This document shows positions 14,961-19,303 of a DNA stretch of 19,303 bases, one piece after another. Below the pieces are notes generated by a model. It searched no databases and was not told the DNA's origin. It saw nothing but the letters and a program-made list of their open reading frames with translations. How positions within the stretch are numbered: the first letter of the stretch is position 1; each line of letters begins with the position of its first letter. The position numbers and the translations under genes are program-made. This stretch comes from Bacillota bacterium (GTDB taxonomy: Bacteria; Bacillota; Clostridia; Oscillospirales; Acutalibacteraceae): contig JAEWUH010000132.1 of NCBI GenBank assembly GCA_023397245.1, forward strand, positions 1-19,303. Direction: 5' to 3'.

Positions 14961-16492
14961 AAGATAAGCCGAATGGCTCCTTCCGGATTCGGCGCCTGGG
15001 AAAGCTTTTTCCAGACAGCGTATCTTTTCGGATCATTGATAAAGATACCGTCCATGCTTTTGACGAGCCGGTCAAGCTTCTCGTACATTGGCGCATAATC
15101 CGCCGCGCCCGGCGGAAGCTCGCACTCAAATCCGAGAATCTTATTATAACAGAGGAAGCCGTTCTCATTTTTCCGTATGGTGATCGGAATTTTATCCTCG
15201 CGGTACCGGCCGGGCTTCTTCGCAAGGGTCTCGCTGCCGATCCATTCCAGTTCAGACGCGTACCCGCAGCGGATACAGGCGAAAAGTTCATCGGACACCC
15301 GGTTGCGCTGCGTCCTTGCGCCGCAGCCGGGGCAGGTAAGGAAAAGGCCGTTCGCGCTTACTTCAATCGGCGGAGGTAGCCCCTTTTCGGGCAGCTTATA
15401 ATTCAGGCGTTTGGCCAGCAGCGCATACTGTCCGCCCGACAAACAAGATTCCCCACCCTGCGGAACGGGCATCCGGTCATTTCTGCATCCGTCCGCCTCC
15501 AGTACGACCTGCGAGCGGTTCTTCTCCGCGATTTCCGCAATTCTATTGGAAAGCCGGGCGATCAAGTTCCGATCCGGGTATTCCGCTATTCGGCCGTTTT
15601 CGCTGACCGCGCCGTCTTCGCCGCAAACCGTATAATTCAGTCCCCCAAGAGCGCTGCGGGATATCCCCATCGTCGTAACTGCCGTGAAAGCACCGTTGAG
15701 GCCACATTCGATGTTTATCATTAAGTAGTAATGATTCTCTTTTTTGACAAGGCGGGCGGAATGGAGCGCTCCGGGGTCTTTCAGGGCTTCTTTCAAATCG
15801 GTGTACTGCCTTTTTCCAAAAGCCAGCGGCAGGATGAGATATCTCTTATTGCCGGGCTTATTGATCAGAGGGGGCGTGCCGGCCCGGACGTATTTCAGGC
15901 TCAGCCCGCTTGTCCAGTTCCCGCCCGGAATACTTTCCTCGCGGTTCATCAAATACAGCTTTGCATAAAACCGGTCTTTAAACTCATCATAGAGCAAGCA
16001 GTATTCCCGGTTGACCGCATATCGGCCAAAATACAGCGAACGCAGCTTTCCTGTCTGACGAATCAGCCTGGAACAGCGGTTTTCTAAATTCCGCCGGCCG
16101 ATCTGCGCGCCGTCAAACTGCCGGATACAGTCCCCGATTGCGGACCGATAGCGCGAATCATCCAAAAACGCAAGAGGATATCCTGTTTTTGAATCTTGTC
16201 TTTTCCGGGCGATATAAGAAGCCGCGACGGCGGCAAATTCTATTTTTAGAGAGTCTTTAAAGGGCTGCACGCCAAAGCCATTCAGGTCTTTTGTGGTCTC
16301 TTTTCCGATCATTTTAAGGATCCGCTGCTGCGTAACGCAGGTCTCCGATTCCGCCAACTCCTCAATTTCGCCGCAATACCGGTCCAAAAGAAACTGCAGG
16401 GCCTGCGCGTAGCGCAAAAGAGCCGCATCGATCAAATCCCGCTTATGTTTACTGGGCTTATATAACTGAAGCATCAGTGTTTTAAAAGTCAT
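14954..16492 (-). CDS. TnpB-like protein with degenerate RuvC site (TldR-like, probably nuclease-dead)
   Basis: A 512-residue protein with the TnpB layout. The N-terminal helical part (LYKPSKHKRDLIDAALLRYAQ and FLLDRY) and GYPLAF precede a split RuvC domain with a zinc ribbon, Cys387/Cys390 and Cys406/Cys409. The RuvC-I Asp of the usual GIDxG motif is Ser278 (GISRSA). The RuvC-II Glu is kept as Glu332 (VVLEADG). The RuvC-III DxNAA motif reads EWIGS, with Glu416 in place of Asp. Two of three catalytic residues are changed, so DNA cleavage is unlikely. About 95 residues follow the ribbon, more than in most TnpBs. No tnpA, left end or target duplication is seen. It starts 51 bases after the phosphatase stop, with a weak ribosome site (GGAA). 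A decaying transposon gene is the main alternative, but the frame is intact. Confidence 0.72.
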   Translation of the reverse strand: MTFKTLMLQLYKPSKHKRDLIDAALLRYAQALQFLLDRYCGEIEELAESETCVTQQRILKMIGKETTKDLNGFGVQPFKDSLKIEFAAVAASYIARKRQDSKTGYPLAFLDDSRYRSAIGDCIRQFDGAQIGRRNLENRCSRLIRQTGKLRSLYFGRYAVNREYCLLYDEFKDRFYAKLYLMNREESIPGGNWTSGLSLKYVRAGTPPLINKPGNKRYLILPLAFGKRQYTDLKEALKDPGALHSARLVKKENHYYLMINIECGLNGAFTAVTTMGISRSALGGLNYTVCGEDGAVSENGRIAEYPDRNLIARLSNRIAEIAEKNRSQVVLEADGCRNDRMPVPQGGESCLSGGQYALLAKRLNYKLPEKGLPPPIEVSANGLFLTCPGCGARTQRNRVSDELFACIRCGYASELEWIGSETLAKKPGRYREDKIPITIRKNENGFLCYNKILGFECELPPGAADYAPMYEKLDRLVKSMDGIFINDPKRYAVWKKLSQAPNPEGAIRLILK

Positions 16493-16543
16493 AAACTTAA
16501 TTCCAATCCCAAAGCCATTTTGCGTCGTTCCCGCGGAAACGGT

Positions 16544-17212
16544 TCATTCGCCCACCCGGAAAACCAGCGCCGACAAATCGTTCTTCGGCCTGCCGAAAGA
16601 AAGGGAATTTCCCGCGGCAAGAAGGAGCCGAGCCAGATTTTCGGCTGAGCCCCGCGGGTCATACGCATTTGCCATATACGCCGCTATGGTGCCCGTCCCC
16701 CAGCCGTTTTTCAGGTCTCTTTCCGCGCCGGCGGCAAGCATTCCGCTGCTGACCGCTATGATTGTATCGGCCTGCTTTGCGGTTATCTCCCCGCTGTGAA
16801 GCGTTTTATCCCCCAGCTTTCTCCGGGTCATTTCCATTTGAACCGGTTTGCCGCGGCGGAGCAGGATTATTCCCGGCGTTCCAAGCTGCTCCACATATAT
16901 TTTTCCGCCGCAGAGGGCGCGTATCAGCGTAAAGGCGATATTGCCCGCGCCGCCCTGCTGTTCCCCCGACTGGGCTTCCGCGATGAAATCGGCAGTCCGG
17001 TCCAGCGGCGCGCCGCGAAAGCACATGGCCGTCATCATTTTTACGGCAAAAGAAGTGAGCAGGCTTGCTTTTGCCCCGCCGCTTATGCCGTCCGCGAGGA
17101 TTGCCGTGACGCTGGATTCGTTCCGGATGATTTCCACCTGATCCCCGCAGAGCTCCTCGTTATATTTAGGAATACACGCGCCGTAGGCGTCAATCTTTGC
17201 GGCCATCTTCAT
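16544..17212 (-). CDS. SpoIIE/PP2C-like serine phosphatase, possibly altered metal site
   Basis: A 222-residue cytosolic protein of the SpoIIE/PP2C phosphatase family. Motifs seen are CGDQVEI (Asp24), ILADGISGG (Asp41) and a final KNDLSALVF (Asp212). The usual SDG motif near 156 reads VSSGM, with Ser156 in place of a metal-binding Asp, so activity may be reduced or the protein may act by binding. Its start lies inside the hydrogenase gene (overlap 23 bases), and a second ATG at 17206 is an equal choice. Phosphatases of this type are commonly paired with sensory group C [FeFe]-hydrogenases, and here they likely pass on an H2 or redox signal to an unknown phosphoprotein. Confidence 0.85.
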   Translation of the reverse strand: MKMAAKIDAYGACIPKYNEELCGDQVEIIRNESSVTAILADGISGGAKASLLTSFAVKMMTAMCFRGAPLDRTADFIAEAQSGEQQGGAGNIAFTLIRALCGGKIYVEQLGTPGIILLRRGKPVQMEMTRRKLGDKTLHSGEITAKQADTIIAVSSGMLAAGAERDLKNGWGTGTIAAYMANAYDPRGSAENLARLLLAAGNSLSFGRPKNDLSALVFRVGE

Positions 17213-18917
17213 CGCCCGTTTCAGATATCATGTTTTTGGTCAGCTGCATTAAGGCAACCTTGGTTTCACAGGTTGTTTCTCCCAGGAGATTTGCAATTTC
17301 CTGAACCACACGCATTTGCTTATTGACCACTTCTTTTGCGAACGCGGCGGTTTCTTCCGTTACCTTCCGATGCTTTTCAAGCATCTGCTCTTCATCGGTA
17401 ATGTCTTTCAGAAGGACAAACAGCAGCCGGTTATTGCTTACAAGCACCACGGTCTGCTCCAGTATCAGATTCCGCCCGCTGTAAACCTGTTTATGGTGAA
17501 GAATATTCTCCCCGCTGTTCAGCACTTCCTCAAAATCCGGACTTGGCAGGATATTGCTGATCGGCTGGCCGATTACATTTTCGCTGAGGTTCAATAATTT
17601 TGCGGCGGACGGATTGAACTGTTCAATCTCCAGATGACTGTTGATAATCAGGATACCGGTGGGCGTATTTTCAACGACCGTGTTGGACATACTTTCCGCC
17701 AGCTCACGCATATAGGGGATGCACATGTTGATATTCGCTTTTCCCTTCAGCACGGCAATCGCTTTCTCACGGCAGGTGTTGTAGCCGCAGCAGCCGCAGT
17801 TCAGCTCTTTCTCCGGCGTGGTTTTTCCGGTAGACGCCAGGATGCTCCGGATTTTTTCTTCATCCACCGGCTCCGGCTTTGCGGTGCGTTTCCGGAATTT
17901 TTTTGTAAACTGCGAGGAAACCCGTTCCGTAAGCGCGGGCGGGGCTTCATTGACCTGCTTCACATTGCGGATCAATCTGTTTTTTGAACTCAGGAAGTTA
18001 ATATGCATTGCCTTTAGGATGGGGCCTCCCAGACATCCGCCCGAGCAGGCGTTCAGCTCCAGAAAATAGCCGGAAAGGCGGTCCTGCACAATGGAGTCCA
18101 GAATTTCAATGCAGCGGTCCACTCCGTCAACGCTCAGGCATTCATACGCAGCGCGTTCTTTTCGGTTCAGATTTTTTATAATGCCTCCCGGCGCGGGATA
18201 GTAGCGCGGCAGCGTGTTTGTCAGCGTACGGCTGTTGCGGTCCTCCTGGGAAAAGTCCACATCCTCGTCGCGGAACCATTTCCAAAGTTCGTCAAAGGTC
18301 AGGACGGAAAATAACAGGTTGCCGTTGTCAGGGTCGCTGCATTCGTATTTTTTGGAGATACACGGTCCGATAAAAACGACTTTCGCCCGAACCCCGTAAA
18401 TCTGCTTGATCATATGCGCATGCGCGATCACCGGGGTTACGACCGGCGCAAGCTGGGAGATGAGCGAGGGGTAATTCTTTTCAATCAGCAGATTCACCGA
18501 AGGGCAGGCCGTGGTAATAATATTCTGCATCCTGTGTTCACGGATGAGCTTTTCATACTCCCGGGTAACCTGTTCCGCGCCGATGGCTGTTTCCTCCACG
18601 TGGGAAAAGCCCAGCTTTTTCAGAGCTGCCGAGATTTTGAGAATACCGGTGTTGGGGAACGCGACAATATAGGATGGAGCCAGGGATACATAAAGCTTTT
18701 CCCCGGCTTCGATTGCTTTTTTCACCTTAGGAAGATCACTGTTGATATATTTCGCATTCTGGGGACAAACCAGCAAACAGTTCCCGCAGTAAATGCATTC
18801 ATCGCCAATAATGTGTATCCGCTCATCCCGGTAAGCAATCGACTTTACCGGGCAGTTGCGAATACACTTGTAGCAGTTTTTGCAGTTTGATTTGTTTAAG
18901 CCAATGATTTCTTCCAT
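17190..18917 (-). CDS. Sensory [FeFe]-hydrogenase-like protein with PAS domain (HydS/group C)
   Basis: A 575-residue cytosolic FeS protein, predicted to sense H2 or redox state. Two ferredoxin clusters come first (CxxCxxCxxxCP near residues 12-22 and again near 42). The three H-cluster segments follow: TACPSV (Cys138), IGPCISKK (Cys186) and ACSGGCLGGP (Cys291, Cys295). The proton-relay Cys before Cys138 is Ala137, as in T. maritima HydS. A further FeS motif, CGCCGYNTC plus Cys399 (374-399), precedes a PAS domain at about 410-510 and a helical tail that may act as a signalling coiled coil. The start at 18917 has GGGG about eight bases upstream; the frame runs 30 codons further, but that part is not conserved-looking. 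It heads the unit with the phosphatase and the TnpB-like gene. Confidence 0.92.
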   Translation of the reverse strand: MEEIIGLNKSNCKNCYKCIRNCPVKSIAYRDERIHIIGDECIYCGNCLLVCPQNAKYINSDLPKVKKAIEAGEKLYVSLAPSYIVAFPNTGILKISAALKKLGFSHVEETAIGAEQVTREYEKLIREHRMQNIITTACPSVNLLIEKNYPSLISQLAPVVTPVIAHAHMIKQIYGVRAKVVFIGPCISKKYECSDPDNGNLLFSVLTFDELWKWFRDEDVDFSQEDRNSRTLTNTLPRYYPAPGGIIKNLNRKERAAYECLSVDGVDRCIEILDSIVQDRLSGYFLELNACSGGCLGGPILKAMHINFLSSKNRLIRNVKQVNEAPPALTERVSSQFTKKFRKRTAKPEPVDEEKIRSILASTGKTTPEKELNCGCCGYNTCREKAIAVLKGKANINMCIPYMRELAESMSNTVVENTPTGILIINSHLEIEQFNPSAAKLLNLSENVIGQPISNILPSPDFEEVLNSGENILHHKQVYSGRNLILEQTVVLVSNNRLLFVLLKDITDEEQMLEKHRKVTEETAAFAKEVVNKQMRVVQEIANLLGETTCETKVALMQLTKNMISETGDEDGRKD

Positions 18918-19303
18918 AAAACATGCCCCACAGCGAAAGGCCCGTCCGATCTCATGCCTGCTCGGCCCGTTACGGGGAAGCGATTCCCGCATAAGCCCCT
19001 GATACATTTTACAGTGGGCTTGTCAGCGTGTCGGATATGAACCTTATATTATATTTTTATTTTATCGTATCATAGAAATTTTATAATAACAGCGATGCAA
19101 ATTGCACCTGTATATTTGTATGCAAATGTATGCAATTTTTTTGTAATCTTTCTACAATACCGTTCCGCTGTGATTTGACTTGTAAAACGGGAAGAAAGGC
19201 CCCCCAATGCCGCGCCGAACAGAATTCAGGCAGACATGGACGGCCGGTCAGGGATGAATATGTACTTTACTTTCTCAATTATAAGTTTACCGTTTCAAAA
19301 AAA
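18918..19303. other. Intergenic region upstream of the hydrogenase gene
   Basis: No gene is supported here. Part of the hydrogenase frame continues to 19007 but is judged untranslated. On the minus strand TATAAT (about 19053-19048) could be a -10, though the hexamer 17 bases upstream (TCTATG) is a poor -35, which may mean activator-dependent expression. The right end shows no readable frame. Confidence 0.55.
19095..19135. repeat. Clustered TGCAA repeats, candidate regulatory sites
   Basis: An 11-base palindrome TGCAAATTGCA (19096-19106) is followed by two direct copies of GTATGCAA at 19118-19125 and 19128-19135, 10 bases apart, one helical turn. They lie upstream of the possible -10 of the hydrogenase gene. 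The binding protein is unknown. Confidence 0.4.

Noticed and set aside
16255..16270. Partial match (12 of 16 bases) of the candidate guide inside the TnpB-like gene, GTGCAGC plus TTTAA
   Set aside because: About one match this good is expected by chance in both strands of 19 kb, and it lies inside the coding region far from a promoter.
14786..16543. Intact mobile IS200/IS605 element
   Set aside because: Only a right-end-like structure is present; no tnpA, left-end hairpin with cleavage site or active TnpB residues were found.
1..19303. CRISPR arrays, tRNA or rRNA genes
   Set aside because: No regularly spaced repeats, cloverleaf-like segments or rRNA sequence were recognised on either strand.

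Overview
The window looks like a mid-GC (about half G+C by eye), low-oxygen Clostridia-type Firmicute, probably of the Ruminococcaceae/Oscillospirales kind. The signs are strong GGAGG ribosome sites, DhaKLM with a stand-alone EIIA-type DhaM, an Ala/Ser-rich lipoprotein linker, a sensory [FeFe]-hydrogenase, and c-di-GMP proteins. This placement is inference; there is no rRNA marker. Every gene I accept is on the minus strand, so transcription runs from high to low coordinates.

Region A (1-6.95 kb) is a LacI-controlled sugar catabolic operon. In transcription order it holds the LacI-type regulator, an L-fucose/arabinose-isomerase-like enzyme, a transketolase split into N and C subunits, an FGGY kinase of the glycerol-kinase type, and a ribose-type ABC binding lipoprotein. 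The permease and ATPase genes probably lie left of position 1. A promoter with an overlapping perfect inverted repeat precedes lacI. Region B (7.2-9.4 kb) is dhaL-dhaM-dhaK, a PEP-dependent dihydroxyacetone kinase with its own strong terminator. Together A and B suggest a route in which an aldose is isomerised to a ketose, phosphorylated, and cleaved by transketolase. The triose product then enters glycolysis as DHAP. D-apiose is the best analogue I know, but the substrate is not proven.

Region C (9.6-10.8 kb) has three small proteins of unknown function, two of them followed by clear terminators. Region D (11.0-14.7 kb) is a two-gene c-di-GMP unit: a BcsA-like processive glycosyltransferase with a C-terminal PilZ domain, followed at once by a membrane PAS-GGDEF-HD-GYP protein.

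Region E (14.8-18.9 kb) is the most unusual part. A sensory [FeFe]-hydrogenase (ferredoxin, H-cluster, extra FeS and PAS domains) overlaps a SpoIIE/PP2C-like phosphatase gene. These are followed by a 512-residue TnpB-like protein whose RuvC Asp residues read Ser and Glu, so it is probably nuclease-dead. Just downstream is a hairpin-rich stretch ending in TTCAA, then about 18-20 bases and an intrinsic terminator. That is the layout of an omega/guide RNA. I propose a TldR-like (domesticated TnpB, RNA-guided DNA-binding) system in one transcription unit with an H2/redox sensor. The rest of the right end (to 19303) is AT-rich intergenic DNA with TGCAA repeats that may be operators.
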